Of a stretch of DNA of 64,000 nt, positions 38,001-47,912 are shown piece after piece; position 1 is the stretch's first letter; each line of letters begins with the position of its first letter. The stretch is from Vibrio crassostreae. Its GTDB lineage: Bacteria; Pseudomonadota; Gammaproteobacteria; Enterobacterales; Vibrionaceae. A program made the position numbers and the translations under genes. The notes beneath the pieces were generated by a model. It saw only the letters and a program-made list of their open reading frames with translations. It did not search any database and had not been told where the DNA came from. The stretch spans positions 868,001-932,000 of the forward strand of contig NZ_AP025477.1 in NCBI RefSeq assembly GCF_024347415.1, read 5' to 3'.

Positions 38001-41000
38001 GACATCAGGCACGTTGACCAGTACTGACGTGGATAATCCAGATAATGCATTCACACCGGATATTATTTCAGGCACCAACGGTGACCTGACTATTGATGCT
38101 AATGGTCATTGGGTCTTCACCGCCAACAGCGCGTTTAATCAACTAAATGTTGGCGATAAAGTAGAAGAAACCTTTACGGTATCGTCGGTTGATGGCACAG
38201 CGTCAACCATCAAAGTGGCGATTAACGGCACTAACGACGCCGCTACTGTCAGCAGTGCGACCGTCGCCATTGATGAAACCGACAGAGCGGTAACCACCTC
38301 AGGCACCCTAACCAGTATCGACGTGGATAACCCAGACAATGCGTTCACACCCGATTCCATTTCCGGTACCAACGGTGATCTCACCATTGATGCCAATGGT
38401 CATTGGGTATTCACAGCTAACAGCGCGTTTAATCAATTGAATGTCGGCGATAAAGTCGAAGAGACCTTCACTGTCTCGTCTATTGATGGCACAGCGTCAA
38501 CGATCAAAGTCACGATTAATGGCACTAACGATGCAGCGACAGTCAGTACCGCAACAGTCAGTGTGGATGAGACTGATAAAGCGGTAACTACCTCAGGCAC
38601 GTTGACCAGTACCGATGTGGATAATCCAGATAATGCATTCACACCGGATTCGATTACTGGCACCAACGGTGACCTGACTATTGATGCTAATGGTCACTGG
38701 AGCTTCACCGCCAACAGTGCGTTTAATCAACTGAACGTTGGCGATAAAGTCGAAGAAACCTTCACGGTGTCGTCTGTAGATGGCACAACGTCCACCATCA
38801 AGGTGACGATCAACGGCACTAACGATGCCGCAACTGTCAGCAGTGCGACCGTTGCCATTGATGAGACCGACAAAGCAGTAACGACATCAGGAACGTTGAC
38901 TAGTACCGATGTAGACAACCCAGACAACACGTTTACGCCAGACTCCATTGTTGGATCTAACGGCGACCTGACTATTGATGCTAATGGGCATTGGGTGTTC
39001 ACCGCCAACAGCGCGTTTAACCAATTAAATGTCGGCGATAAGGTCGAAGAAACCTTCACCGTATCTTCCGTTGACGGCACACCTTCGACCATCAAAATTA
39101 CGATCAATGGCACTAACGATACTCCCGTCATTAAAGCGCAATCTCACTCGGTTATTGAAGGGGGGAGCCTCTTAAATGGACAAATGGTTGGCCATGATAT
39201 AGATGCAGGTGGAACATTGACTTACAGTGCACCGCAAGTCGATGGCTTAGTGATCAACCCAGACGGCAGTTACAGCTTCAACCCTAGTCACTCCACTTAT
39301 CTGTCTTTAGCTTCGGGCATAACAAAAACACTCACTATTCCTGTAACAGTGACTGATGAACATAATGCGAGCAGCACACAAAACCTTTCAATCATAATCA
39401 CCGGGGTAAACAACTCTGCAACGGTAAGCGGTGTCGACTCAGGAGATGTCACTGAAGGCAATGCAGGGCAAGACATGTCCCCAGATTATGCTCAACCTGG
39501 CATGGCATTCCTTGGCCGAAGTACCATACATACCACTGGCAAGCTCAATATTACCGATGTCGATACAGGCGAAGCGGAATTTGACACTCACGGCATTGGG
39601 TTTACTTATTCAGGTCAATACGGCGACCTTCTTCTGAACAAAGATGGTAGTTGGTCATATCATGCTGATACCGGTCAAATTCGCAGTACAGGAGGGCTAA
39701 CCAGCACCCGTGGCACAACGATTGACCAACTGGGGGAAAATCAAACTCTCACAGATACGGTTACCGTATTTACCAAAGATGGAACCTCTCATGACATTGT
39801 TATTACCATCCATGGTAGCAACGACCGCCCTTATTGCGCTTCAGAAGTACAGTTAAACTCAGGGAAAGAAGACTTAGCTCAGACCATTACTTCCACTGAA
39901 CTGTTAGCAAATACCGTAGATGTGGACGCTAATGACGCAGGTCAACTCTCCATTACAAATCTACACGCTGACCATGGTTCAATTCGCGATAACAATGATG
40001 GGACATTTACCTTCACTCCAAATTCGGATTACAACGGTAAAATTCAATTCAGTTATGACGTTAAAGATGCACATGGCGGTGTGACATCAACTTCAGCCTC
40101 TCTTGATCTTGCACCAGTTGACGATGCCGCTGTCATTACCGGACAACATGCCGGTGATATTACTGAAGACAATTTGCAATCGTACCAGAGCGCACTAACT
40201 GTAAAAGGTCATTTGCATGTTGTTGATCCCGATGGTGGTGAGGCTCAGTTTACCAGTGTTACCAAAATAGATGACCCTTACAATACAACTCAGAATGGCT
40301 TATCTATCTCGCCAAATGGAGCTTGGTCCTATGACGTGAACAACAACTTAAGCTCGGTCCAGAATATGGCAGAGGGCGAAACAAAAGATATTGTGTATGA
40401 AGTACAAACGGTTGACGGTACCAAACAACGTATCACGATTACGCTTCACGGCACAAACGATAGCCCAATCTTGCAGTTTACTAGCTATGGCAGTGCAAGT
40501 GCAGGTTCTAATCCTATAAGTACCGATGAAGACAAGGCCATTACCATTTCTATCGATCGATTTGTAGGAGCAGGAAAAGATATTGACCATGGAGATACCC
40601 TCCATATTGAGCAATTACAAGTTGATCATGGAAAAGCTGTTTTATCGGCCGATGGTCAAAGTGTCATCTATACACCAGAAAAAGATTTTAATGGTCACGC
40701 AACATTTACCTATCAAATTGCCGATAGTCATGGCGCTTTGGCAATAAACCCTGCAACAGGACACCCAGGGCTTTCAGGGATGATGATTGATGTGAATGCA
40801 ATGCCAGACAATGCCGTTATTGGCGGTGATATCACTGGTGGCGTTACCGAAGACAAAATGATGGGAATGGCGCTTCTCCAGGCTCATGGAACCCTAACTA
40901 TTACCGATCCCGATGCGGGAGAGGCACAATTCTTACCCAATGATGGCGTACACAATAATGGCTACGAAACAGCTATGGGTGGTCTTGTAACGATTAATCC

Positions 41001-44000
41001 TAAAACAGGTGATTGGTCCTATGTGGTTGATAATTTTAAAACCGAAGTGCAGTCTCTTGGAGCAACAGAAACAGCAGTGGACACGGTAACGATTCACTCA
41101 AAAGACGGTACTGCTCAACAAATTCAAATTACTATCCATGGCGTAAATGATAATCCTACAGTCTCATCAGTGGTTACACTCGCTTCTGGAACTGAAGATA
41201 CTGATCAAACAATACAAGCATCAGACCTTCTTGCTCTTGCGACAGACGTCGACAAAAATGATGCGGGGCAATTAACGCTTGGAGCAATTTCTGTTGATCA
41301 TGGAAGTATTACCGATAATCACGATGGAACCTATACACTCCATCAAGAAGCGAACTATAACGGACAGGTTTCTCTGTCCTATGATATCAAAGATATTCAT
41401 GGCGGTTCAGTGGCCACTTCTGCTTCTCTTCAGCTAGCTGCTGTGAACGATAATCCCGATGTACAACCTTTAACAGACCGTGTTATTGAGGGAGCGACAT
41501 CACCACACCACCTAGATCTGCTAGCAGGCGCAACAGATAAGGAAGGAGACGCTTTAAATATAGAGCAGCTATCTTTTTCAGTAGATGGCGGAAAAAGCTC
41601 TCAATTGCTTCCATCTGGACTATCAATCGCTAAAGATGGTCATACTTTACTGGTCGATGCAACCGACCCTGCATTTAACTACCTCAATGCTGGTCAGCCA
41701 TTGAACATAGTGGCGTCTTACCTTGTGAGTGATGGTCATGGTGGCCAAACTCAGCAAACCGCTGTTCTTACAATTGAAGGGACAGATGACAAAGCGGTAC
41801 TAGTCTCGAATGTCATACAAATGAGTGAAACAGATGCATTACAGAGTGAGTTTACTCGCTATCAAGGTAAGCTGCAGATAATCGACCCTGATACTGGCGA
41901 CAATACTCAATTTCAATTTGGCGGTGTTTATATAGGGCAAGGGTTTCCCCCTGGTGAACTTGATATATGGCCTGATGGGTCATACTCATTCCATTTAGAG
42001 ACAGCTCTTAATCGCCATGCTGATGACTTGGTCAGTAGCTTACACCAAGGGGAGTCAATGGAATTCCCTTATACTGTTAAAACCACTGATGGGCAAACAG
42101 TGACTATCATGGTGAAAGTCATTGGTGAAGACAGCCAAGCAAGAATCGAAGTCGGTCGTTATTCAAGCGTTGACAACCACGTAACTGAAGACCACTTTAC
42201 TCCCGGAAGTACCCATAACCTAATAAGTAGCAGTGGTCATTTACATGTTATCGACCCCGATCATGATCAAGCTGGTTTTATAGCACAAAACATCAATACC
42301 CCGGAAGGTGGTCATTTTCATATAAATGCTCGTGGAAGTTGGGCTTACAATATAGATAACAGCAAGTTACAACACTTAGGTGCTGGTGAAAGCTACCAGA
42401 AAACATTCACCGTAGAATCCATTGATGGTAGTGCCCATCGAGATATTACTGTCACAGTGCATGGTACCAATGATAATCCCGTTATCTCCTCCGCAATATC
42501 TTTACCTGCTGGAGTAGAAGATACAAAGATCATTCTTACTTCACCTCAACTGCTTGCAAATACTACGGATATTGATGACAACGATGCAGGCCAGCTTTCA
42601 ATAGCCAATTTGCAAACCGACCACGGATCCATTTTAGCCAATACCAATGGCACTTTCACCTTTACCCCAGAAGCTAACTACCACGGACAGGTAAAATTCA
42701 CTTATGACGTTAAAGATGCACATGGTGGCATTACACACACAAGTGCGAGCACAACATTGGCAGCGGTTAATGACGCAGGTGTAATCACAGGAGATAAGTC
42801 AGGAACTATCACCGAAGATAGCCACGTACAAGGTGATGCTCAACATACGATTTATACCGTTGGAGTTCTTGATGTCACCGATCCCGATGCTGGGGAAAAT
42901 CATTTCCATGAAAGCCATAATGTGCATGCTCTCCATGACCCATTTGGAGGATCTTTCACCATAGGAAAAGCTGGAGATTGGAGTTATTCCGTTCCTAATG
43001 CCAACGTCCAGCACCTTGCTAAGGATCAGGTAGAGACAGTGCAATACGAAGTGATCACACAAGGTGGCGATAAACAAATCGTTACAGTGAGCATCCACGG
43101 CACCAACGATGATCCAATACTTTCAATCACGCAGACTACGCCAGTTACAGGTACCTTGACTGAAACAGATGTCGATGTAAAAGACACGCATTCTTTCTCA
43201 GTGGTTAGCCCTACCGGACAGTTTGGTGACCTTTCGGTTGATCCAACCTCTGGCGCTTATGTTTACACTCCAAATTCTTCTGTTTCAGGCATGAGCTATA
43301 ATTCAGCCACACACACCTACCATGGCGCTGATGTGTTTGAAGTTAAAGTTGCGGATAATCATGGTGGTGAGTCATCTAGATTCCTCACCTTTGATACCAA
43401 TGGACAAGTCAATCTGATTACAGGGCAGCAACCAACTATCACCACAACAGTACCACAAAACCCCATCGTTACGACGGCGCAACCAAGCCTTCCAACTAGC
43501 AGTAACACGCCACCAAGTAATACGGTTACTGTAGATTTGGTGGCTTCAAGTGATAGCGGAAAATCGGATACAGACAACCTTACAAACAACAATACGCCAA
43601 CAATAACGGGTCACACTGACGTCCCTTACTCACAAGTGACTATTTACGATGGTTTAACCCCGATTGGACATGCGGTATCTGATGGTTCAGGTCAATACAG
43701 TGCTGTGGTCACCAACTTAACGGATGGCGATCACAATCTATCCGCCAAAGCTCTGGCTCCTTCTTCATCGTTGCCTGCAACGTCGCCACTACTTTCAGTA
43801 CATGTTGATACCACTATTGCTCCGCTGACTATCGAGTTAACTCATGACACCGGCAGTAACGCTTCTGACTCGATTACTAGTGGTGGCGCATTAACCATTA
43901 CCGGGCAAGAAGCAGGCGCAACCGTTGAATATTCAACGGACAATGGTCAAACATGGACATCGAGTTTCACGCCACAGCAAGGTTCAAATACCGTAAGTGT

Positions 44001-46431
44001 GAGACAAACTGATACCGCAGGTAATGTGTCCACCAACACGTCATTGAGTTTCACCCTAGATAATTCGATTGCAGCACCAACGGTGTCATTGGTCCAGGAC
44101 ACTGGTCGACATCTAATCAATACACCAGACTTAATCACTCAAGACTCTCAGCTTTCCATTCAAACGGAAGCGGGCGCGAAAATAGAATATTCCAATGACG
44201 GTGGGCACAGTTGGACGGCTGTATTTAACCCAGCAGAAGGTGTAAACAACCTACAGGTAAGACAAACTGATATCGCAGGTAACGTATCGCCAGCGACTCA
44301 TTTTAGCTTTACGCTAGATACAACCCCCGGCACAGTAACCGTAAATCCAATATCGCAAGATAATGCGTTAAATGCGGCTGAGAACAACCAACCACTGGTG
44401 ATCACGGGAACAACTTCGAACGTCGATCCTGGTGATGTCGTGTATGTTATCGTCGGTAATAACCATTTCTATGACGCAACCGTAAAATCAGATGGTTCAT
44501 GGTCATTGACCCTAAGTGCATCTGCTCACCAAAGTATTTTGGCGGCTGACCACGATTACCCAATACAAGTGGGATCCGTGGATGCAGCTGGCAATTCAAC
44601 CCCTCGTATTTCGACTCATTTGTTAGTCGATACACAAAATCCAATTCCACATATCGCTGTTGATTCAGTTACGCAAGATAACGTGCTTAATGCCCTTGAG
44701 TCGGGGCAAAGTATACCGATAACAGGCACGGTGACGGGTGATTATCACACAGGTGATACTGTAAGCTTGAAAATAAACGGAGCGAATATTCCGTCTCTCA
44801 CGGGCACCGTTGATGCGGCTGGGCATTTCTCAATTCCTGTTGCAGGTAACGTATTGGAACGTGCCAATATCCATACTAGCTATGCAAGTGGGCAGGCGGC
44901 ACCCATACACTCTATTGAAGCCACAATACAAACGACCGATGCGGTAGGAAATACAGGAAGTGCTACCACTGGTTCGCAAGTGTTCACCGTTGATACACAA
45001 ATACACATTGGCATTCATACCGACCCTGTCACTGTTGATAACGTGATTAACGATCAAGAGTCCTATTCATCCGTTGATATCACCGGTTCCGTTTCTGGTG
45101 ATTTTAATACTGGAGATGTTGTCACTTTAAATGTAAATGGCATAAAACATACTGGCGCTGTCGATTCACATGGGCACTATTCAATTGCTGTTCCTGGTAG
45201 TGAATTAATTGCAGATGCTGACCAGAAAATTGAAGCCTCAATAGCCGTTACAGATAGCGCAGGTAATAGCGCACACGCCACCACCGATGTGGTTTACCAA
45301 GTCGACACTCAGGTAAGTCTCCCTACGATTACTTTTGAAAGCGCAGGCGCAGACAACTTATACAGCAAAGCTGAAATTGCCCGTGGTGATGCAAACACGA
45401 TCACAGCAACCATTACGCCTCCTGGTGATGCAAAAATTGGCGAGCATATCAATATCAATGGTGTTGACCATGTGCTCGATGCCCACAGTCTACAGAATGG
45501 GTTACAAATAGAAGTTGCACCAGGCTCTCATGTACAAGTGACCATGACTGACGAACACGGTAATACCGCGGGTAGCCAAGGCTTTGCTGCCAGTGCCATA
45601 CCTGATCCGATCATAGTCAAAGCGCCACCGGGAAGTCACCAAGTGTCCGGTTCACTGGGTACACCGCCACTACTCCCATCTTTAACGCCAGTGCCAACTG
45701 CACAACATGGTTGGCGGATTCATCTTCCAGATGGGAGTTATGTAACAAGCCATCACGGTCAATATGGAACATTAACCATTGACCCTCAGACTGGTGATTT
45801 ACACTATCAAGAACAGGCAAATGTACACACAGGGCCACATGGCAGCGCTTCTGGTATTGGCCAACATGAAGACAAGTTCGAAGTTGCATTACAAGGGACA
45901 AATCAAGATGAAGTGGTTGCCCATGTGAACGTTCAAATACTCAGCCACGGCCCGGGAAATAGCGGTAAACTGAATATAGGTACCGAGGTGGTTGATATGA
46001 CAATAACCCCTATTACCCATACCTCACACCCTGCTCCACCACCGCCTCCTCCGGTGTTACATGACGAGCCTGACATGTCTTCGCAAGCAGACTTTACCGT
46101 TACGCAAAGTGATGACAGCTATCTAGATTTGACTCAGCACGCTCACCAAGTACCAGACCAGAAAACCAGTCATCATGGTGCAGCAGCTTATCTGGATGCC
46201 TTGGGCATTAAACCCGATGCGACATCGACAACGGTTGACGATCAACCTGCTGATATGGACATCGTACTAGCACAAGTCGACCAACAAGATGCAGCAACAC
46301 ATGACCAAGCGCACTTAGATATGTCAGACGCGCTTGAACACCATGATGCAAATATCAACCATAACCAAGATGATGAGCATCACCATCACAACGACGTAGA
46401 CGGGCTGCCGGACATAGACCCTAATCCATAA
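35071..46431 (+). CDS. Giant VCBS/cadherin/Ig-like repeat surface protein (putative adhesin)
   Basis: 3786 residues in one open frame. Residues 1-66 are Lys-rich followed by a short hydrophobic stretch ending KHASA. About 240-665: four VCBS-type units (landmarks VTEDS..., DLDNTNP, INGTND). 666-1351: seven near-identical 98-residue units. 1352-2800: mixed VCBS and cadherin-like units (ANTVDVDANDAGQLSI, FTYDVKDAHGG). 2811-3510: Ig-like units of the kind found in large bacterial adhesins (QTDIAGNVSP). A last VCBS-like unit is followed by a Pro run and a 130-residue Asp/His-rich tail (HNQDDEHHHHNDVDG). No Gly-rich RTX nonapeptides are visible. The many DxDxD-type loops suggest calcium binding. 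It converges with a type I secretion operon that probably exports it. Likely role: cell-surface adhesion or biofilm. Ribosome site weak (GGATGAAAAG). Confidence 0.88.
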   Translation: MTKKNSVKKSEKLDKKEQTKTQSANTVKQKKPKKVRLHSKLKVNVPLTQSLMLILPSLAKHASAETVSPTDNSTLAHQDSTNNQESAVHQSADISKDENKKTITRNIHDSDAIVGQESSSTGGETTLRPSHHLSSSSHPQAHYIPASSIPSIESGGITAPTNNVPTTPSLPVTFTPEVIKGIYGELHVDSGGKYTFVLNPLSPQYVLLHQNQPGTDKFVLHLSNGSSVVVQIPVTGKQDVPTISGDLHGIVTEDSNVDSHGLLNAAGKIDVVDPDHDQSSVLAETITGKYGTLTIDSNGAWHYQVDNSLPNIQALTSLTSLHESFTIHTKDGTPQALEMTIGGIDDNAVVTGLDTGTLIEDSTLHAHGQLTVSDLDLNQDHFQSEQLQGHWGSLSIQPDGSWTYDLDNTNPKVQSLSKGSTVTDIITVHSADGTPHQITLTINGTNDKAVITTGSGGSPHSYLMGRVKTIDGQVTEETNLTASGVLNVTDVDANQAHFSNTDIKGALGTLHLTDNGIWTYTLDNKNPTVQALGKRHSATDTITIHSADGTSHHINIFVNGTNDGALISGTDTGKVTEETMLTTSGQLKITDVDTGEAHFSNTDIAGALGTLHLTDTGGWTYDLDNTNPTVQALGKGSTATDTITVHSADGTPHQVTITVNGTNDKATVSSATVAINETDKAVTTSGTLTSTDVDNPDNTFTPDSIVGSNGDLTIDANGQWTFTANSAFNQLNVGDKVEETFTVSSVDGTPSTIKVMINGTNDKATVSSATVAIDETDKAVTTSGTLTSTDVDNPDNAFTPDSITGTNGDLTIDANGHWFFTANSAFNQLNVSDKVEETFTVSSVDGTPSTIKVTINGTNDAATVSSATVAIDETDKAVTTSGTLTSTDVDNPDNAFTPDSIAGTNGDLNIDANGHWVFTANSAFNQLNVGDKIEETFTVSSIDGTASTIKVTINGTNDKATVSTATVSVDETDKAVTTSGTLTSTDVDNPDNAFTPDIISGTNGDLTIDANGHWVFTANSAFNQLNVGDKVEETFTVSSVDGTASTIKVAINGTNDAATVSSATVAIDETDRAVTTSGTLTSIDVDNPDNAFTPDSISGTNGDLTIDANGHWVFTANSAFNQLNVGDKVEETFTVSSIDGTASTIKVTINGTNDAATVSTATVSVDETDKAVTTSGTLTSTDVDNPDNAFTPDSITGTNGDLTIDANGHWSFTANSAFNQLNVGDKVEETFTVSSVDGTTSTIKVTINGTNDAATVSSATVAIDETDKAVTTSGTLTSTDVDNPDNTFTPDSIVGSNGDLTIDANGHWVFTANSAFNQLNVGDKVEETFTVSSVDGTPSTIKITINGTNDTPVIKAQSHSVIEGGSLLNGQMVGHDIDAGGTLTYSAPQVDGLVINPDGSYSFNPSHSTYLSLASGITKTLTIPVTVTDEHNASSTQNLSIIITGVNNSATVSGVDSGDVTEGNAGQDMSPDYAQPGMAFLGRSTIHTTGKLNITDVDTGEAEFDTHGIGFTYSGQYGDLLLNKDGSWSYHADTGQIRSTGGLTSTRGTTIDQLGENQTLTDTVTVFTKDGTSHDIVITIHGSNDRPYCASEVQLNSGKEDLAQTITSTELLANTVDVDANDAGQLSITNLHADHGSIRDNNDGTFTFTPNSDYNGKIQFSYDVKDAHGGVTSTSASLDLAPVDDAAVITGQHAGDITEDNLQSYQSALTVKGHLHVVDPDGGEAQFTSVTKIDDPYNTTQNGLSISPNGAWSYDVNNNLSSVQNMAEGETKDIVYEVQTVDGTKQRITITLHGTNDSPILQFTSYGSASAGSNPISTDEDKAITISIDRFVGAGKDIDHGDTLHIEQLQVDHGKAVLSADGQSVIYTPEKDFNGHATFTYQIADSHGALAINPATGHPGLSGMMIDVNAMPDNAVIGGDITGGVTEDKMMGMALLQAHGTLTITDPDAGEAQFLPNDGVHNNGYETAMGGLVTINPKTGDWSYVVDNFKTEVQSLGATETAVDTVTIHSKDGTAQQIQITIHGVNDNPTVSSVVTLASGTEDTDQTIQASDLLALATDVDKNDAGQLTLGAISVDHGSITDNHDGTYTLHQEANYNGQVSLSYDIKDIHGGSVATSASLQLAAVNDNPDVQPLTDRVIEGATSPHHLDLLAGATDKEGDALNIEQLSFSVDGGKSSQLLPSGLSIAKDGHTLLVDATDPAFNYLNAGQPLNIVASYLVSDGHGGQTQQTAVLTIEGTDDKAVLVSNVIQMSETDALQSEFTRYQGKLQIIDPDTGDNTQFQFGGVYIGQGFPPGELDIWPDGSYSFHLETALNRHADDLVSSLHQGESMEFPYTVKTTDGQTVTIMVKVIGEDSQARIEVGRYSSVDNHVTEDHFTPGSTHNLISSSGHLHVIDPDHDQAGFIAQNINTPEGGHFHINARGSWAYNIDNSKLQHLGAGESYQKTFTVESIDGSAHRDITVTVHGTNDNPVISSAISLPAGVEDTKIILTSPQLLANTTDIDDNDAGQLSIANLQTDHGSILANTNGTFTFTPEANYHGQVKFTYDVKDAHGGITHTSASTTLAAVNDAGVITGDKSGTITEDSHVQGDAQHTIYTVGVLDVTDPDAGENHFHESHNVHALHDPFGGSFTIGKAGDWSYSVPNANVQHLAKDQVETVQYEVITQGGDKQIVTVSIHGTNDDPILSITQTTPVTGTLTETDVDVKDTHSFSVVSPTGQFGDLSVDPTSGAYVYTPNSSVSGMSYNSATHTYHGADVFEVKVADNHGGESSRFLTFDTNGQVNLITGQQPTITTTVPQNPIVTTAQPSLPTSSNTPPSNTVTVDLVASSDSGKSDTDNLTNNNTPTITGHTDVPYSQVTIYDGLTPIGHAVSDGSGQYSAVVTNLTDGDHNLSAKALAPSSSLPATSPLLSVHVDTTIAPLTIELTHDTGSNASDSITSGGALTITGQEAGATVEYSTDNGQTWTSSFTPQQGSNTVSVRQTDTAGNVSTNTSLSFTLDNSIAAPTVSLVQDTGRHLINTPDLITQDSQLSIQTEAGAKIEYSNDGGHSWTAVFNPAEGVNNLQVRQTDIAGNVSPATHFSFTLDTTPGTVTVNPISQDNALNAAENNQPLVITGTTSNVDPGDVVYVIVGNNHFYDATVKSDGSWSLTLSASAHQSILAADHDYPIQVGSVDAAGNSTPRISTHLLVDTQNPIPHIAVDSVTQDNVLNALESGQSIPITGTVTGDYHTGDTVSLKINGANIPSLTGTVDAAGHFSIPVAGNVLERANIHTSYASGQAAPIHSIEATIQTTDAVGNTGSATTGSQVFTVDTQIHIGIHTDPVTVDNVINDQESYSSVDITGSVSGDFNTGDVVTLNVNGIKHTGAVDSHGHYSIAVPGSELIADADQKIEASIAVTDSAGNSAHATTDVVYQVDTQVSLPTITFESAGADNLYSKAEIARGDANTITATITPPGDAKIGEHININGVDHVLDAHSLQNGLQIEVAPGSHVQVTMTDEHGNTAGSQGFAASAIPDPIIVKAPPGSHQVSGSLGTPPLLPSLTPVPTAQHGWRIHLPDGSYVTSHHGQYGTLTIDPQTGDLHYQEQANVHTGPHGSASGIGQHEDKFEVALQGTNQDEVVAHVNVQILSHGPGNSGKLNIGTEVVDMTITPITHTSHPAPPPPPPVLHDEPDMSSQADFTVTQSDDSYLDLTQHAHQVPDQKTSHHGAAAYLDALGIKPDATSTTVDDQPADMDIVLAQVDQQDAATHDQAHLDMSDALEHHDANINHNQDDEHHHHNDVDGLPDIDPNP
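37066..39123 (+). repeat. Seven tandem 294-bp (98-codon) near-identical repeats
   Basis: Exact period 294 bases, seven copies, each starting ATVSSATV or ATVSTATV and ending TINGTND. Copies 4 and 6 share the variant ATVSTATVSVDE, while 1, 2, 3, 5 and 7 have ATVSSATVA. Copies 3-4 and 5-6 look like a duplicated 588-bp pair (both odd copies end SIDGTASTIKVTINGTND). Such DNA-level identity allows copy-number change by recombination. Confidence 0.95.
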
Positions 46432-46453
46432 CATCAACATCAAGTAAGTAAGA

Positions 46454-46476
46454 TCGGGAGTGTTGTCTGCTCCCGA
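46454..46476. other. Hairpin downstream of the giant protein gene
   Basis: 7-bp stem TCGGGAG/CTCCCGA with a 9-base loop, 22 bases past the stop and before the stronger terminator. Confidence 0.5.
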
Positions 46477-46520
46477 AATCTCCTCTAAAGAACATACAAA
46501 ACAAAGAAAATGAAAACCAA

Positions 46521-46547
46521 AAAGGGAGCACATTATGTGCTCCCTTT
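46521..46547. terminator. Bidirectional terminator, giant protein / secretion operon
   Basis: Perfect 12-bp stem AAAGGGAGCACA/TGTGCTCCCTTT with a 3-base loop. T-rich tracts follow in both directions (TTGTTTTTTATT rightwards; TTGGTTTTCATTTTC leftwards), serving both converging transcripts. Confidence 0.88.
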
Positions 46548-46598
46548 ATATTCTTTGTTGTTTTTTATTCGTTTACTCTCAGCAACTCTTTATAGCGA

Positions 46599-47912
46599 TT
46601 ACCTTTCTCCAAATGCAACGCTGATGTTGGTGTAGATCGGCTTCCAAAGGTATTGGAATACAGACTTCTCGCCTGTAGTAATGTCAACTTCGCCCGTCAT
46701 ACCCGGCAAAATAGAAAAGCTCTCAGGATTATCACGGAAGTACGGCGTTTCAACCGATACCACAACCTCATAGTAAATCTCGCCTCGCTCGCTTTGACTG
46801 GTGGTTGGTGAAATACTTTCCACCTCACCTTTCAGCGCCCCAAAGCGACTGTAATCAAACGCGTCAATCTTGATTCGAGTCGGCTGCCCTACACTCACAA
46901 AACCAATATCTCTTGGCGATAAACGAGCTTTAAAGTCAGCTTTCCCACCAACAGGAACGATTTCAACCACAATGCCACCTGGCTGAATAACACCACCGTT
47001 TTGTGTGCTTGGCAGGCTTTGCACCAAGCCTTGTAGCGGTGACACCAACATAGTGTTGGTCAGTTTCGCTTGGCTTGAACGAACTCTGGCATTCAATGCT
47101 GATAAGTCAGATACGGCTTTAGAACGATCGTCGCTGACCTTCGCCTTCGCCTCTGCTAAAAGCTGTTCAATTTTTTGCTCTGTACTGTCTGCTTGCTTGA
47201 TTAACACAGCTTTCTTACCACGAGCTTCTTCGATTTTCTGTTCGATACTGGCCAGTTTTTGTCGCATTTCAAGCACACGTAAGCGTGAAATGTTGCCCGA
47301 TTTATAACCCTTTTCTAGTATATTCAACTCTTGCTTAGTCGCATTTAGCTCTTTCTCATAACTCGGCAAGGCCTTTTCTACACTCCGAAGTTGCTCTGCA
47401 ATTTGCTCGCTCTCTTTCTCAAGCACCACACGTTTTTGGAAGTAGAGGGCTTTCTGCGCGTTCAGTTGCGCTTTTTGTTGGCTAACAATCTCAGGATAAT
47501 CGACCTCGAACTCAGCAAGGCTAGGCTCGCGTTGCTCAAGCAGCGCATTCATACGTTCCACACTGGCTAGAAGCGTCACTTGTTGAGACTTCAATTCTTC
47601 AAGAGCGGTACGTTGGAAAGTGGCATCAAACTCAACAAGTGGCTGACCTTTCTCAACCAACTGACCTTCTTTAACGAGAATTTGCTTTAATTTACCGCCA
47701 ATCGCGCTTTGTAGTACCTGTTTTTCGCCTTCAGGAATCACAGCGCCTTTAGCTTTTGCAATTTCATCCACTTGAGTGACGACAGACCAAGTGGCAAAAG
47801 CGACAACACACAAAGCAACTGACCATGTCGCCAATGCCAATGTACGAGCCGTATTTTGTGATTCAACAAGTTCACCGTAGCGCTTGCCCTTCTCGATAGA
47901 TTGTTTAGCCAT
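46599..47912 (-). CDS. Type I secretion membrane-fusion protein (HlyD/LapC family)
   Basis: About 437 residues from the ATG at 47912, which follows AAGGAG at good spacing and overlaps the stop of the ABC gene by 8 bases. One N-terminal membrane segment (ALCVVAFATWSVV), then the HlyD pattern: AKGAVIPEGEKQVLQSAIGG lipoyl-like half, long coiled coil (about residues 100-300) and a beta-barrel end with VEIVPVGGKADFKARLSPRDIGFV and the terminal membrane-proximal SVFQYLWKPIYT. It bridges the inner-membrane ABC transporter to an outer-membrane TolC. No TolC gene lies in this operon. Confidence 0.9.
   Translation of the reverse strand: MAKQSIEKGKRYGELVESQNTARTLALATWSVALCVVAFATWSVVTQVDEIAKAKGAVIPEGEKQVLQSAIGGKLKQILVKEGQLVEKGQPLVEFDATFQRTALEELKSQQVTLLASVERMNALLEQREPSLAEFEVDYPEIVSQQKAQLNAQKALYFQKRVVLEKESEQIAEQLRSVEKALPSYEKELNATKQELNILEKGYKSGNISRLRVLEMRQKLASIEQKIEEARGKKAVLIKQADSTEQKIEQLLAEAKAKVSDDRSKAVSDLSALNARVRSSQAKLTNTMLVSPLQGLVQSLPSTQNGGVIQPGGIVVEIVPVGGKADFKARLSPRDIGFVSVGQPTRIKIDAFDYSRFGALKGEVESISPTTSQSERGEIYYEVVVSVETPYFRDNPESFSILPGMTGEVDITTGEKSVFQYLWKPIYTNISVAFGER

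Noticed and set aside
36000..39200. A run of leftward open frames of 77-134 codons with Val/Ser-rich products, spaced by 294 bases
   Set aside because: They are antisense shadows of the tandem repeats in the giant rightward gene and have no ribosome sites or independent features.
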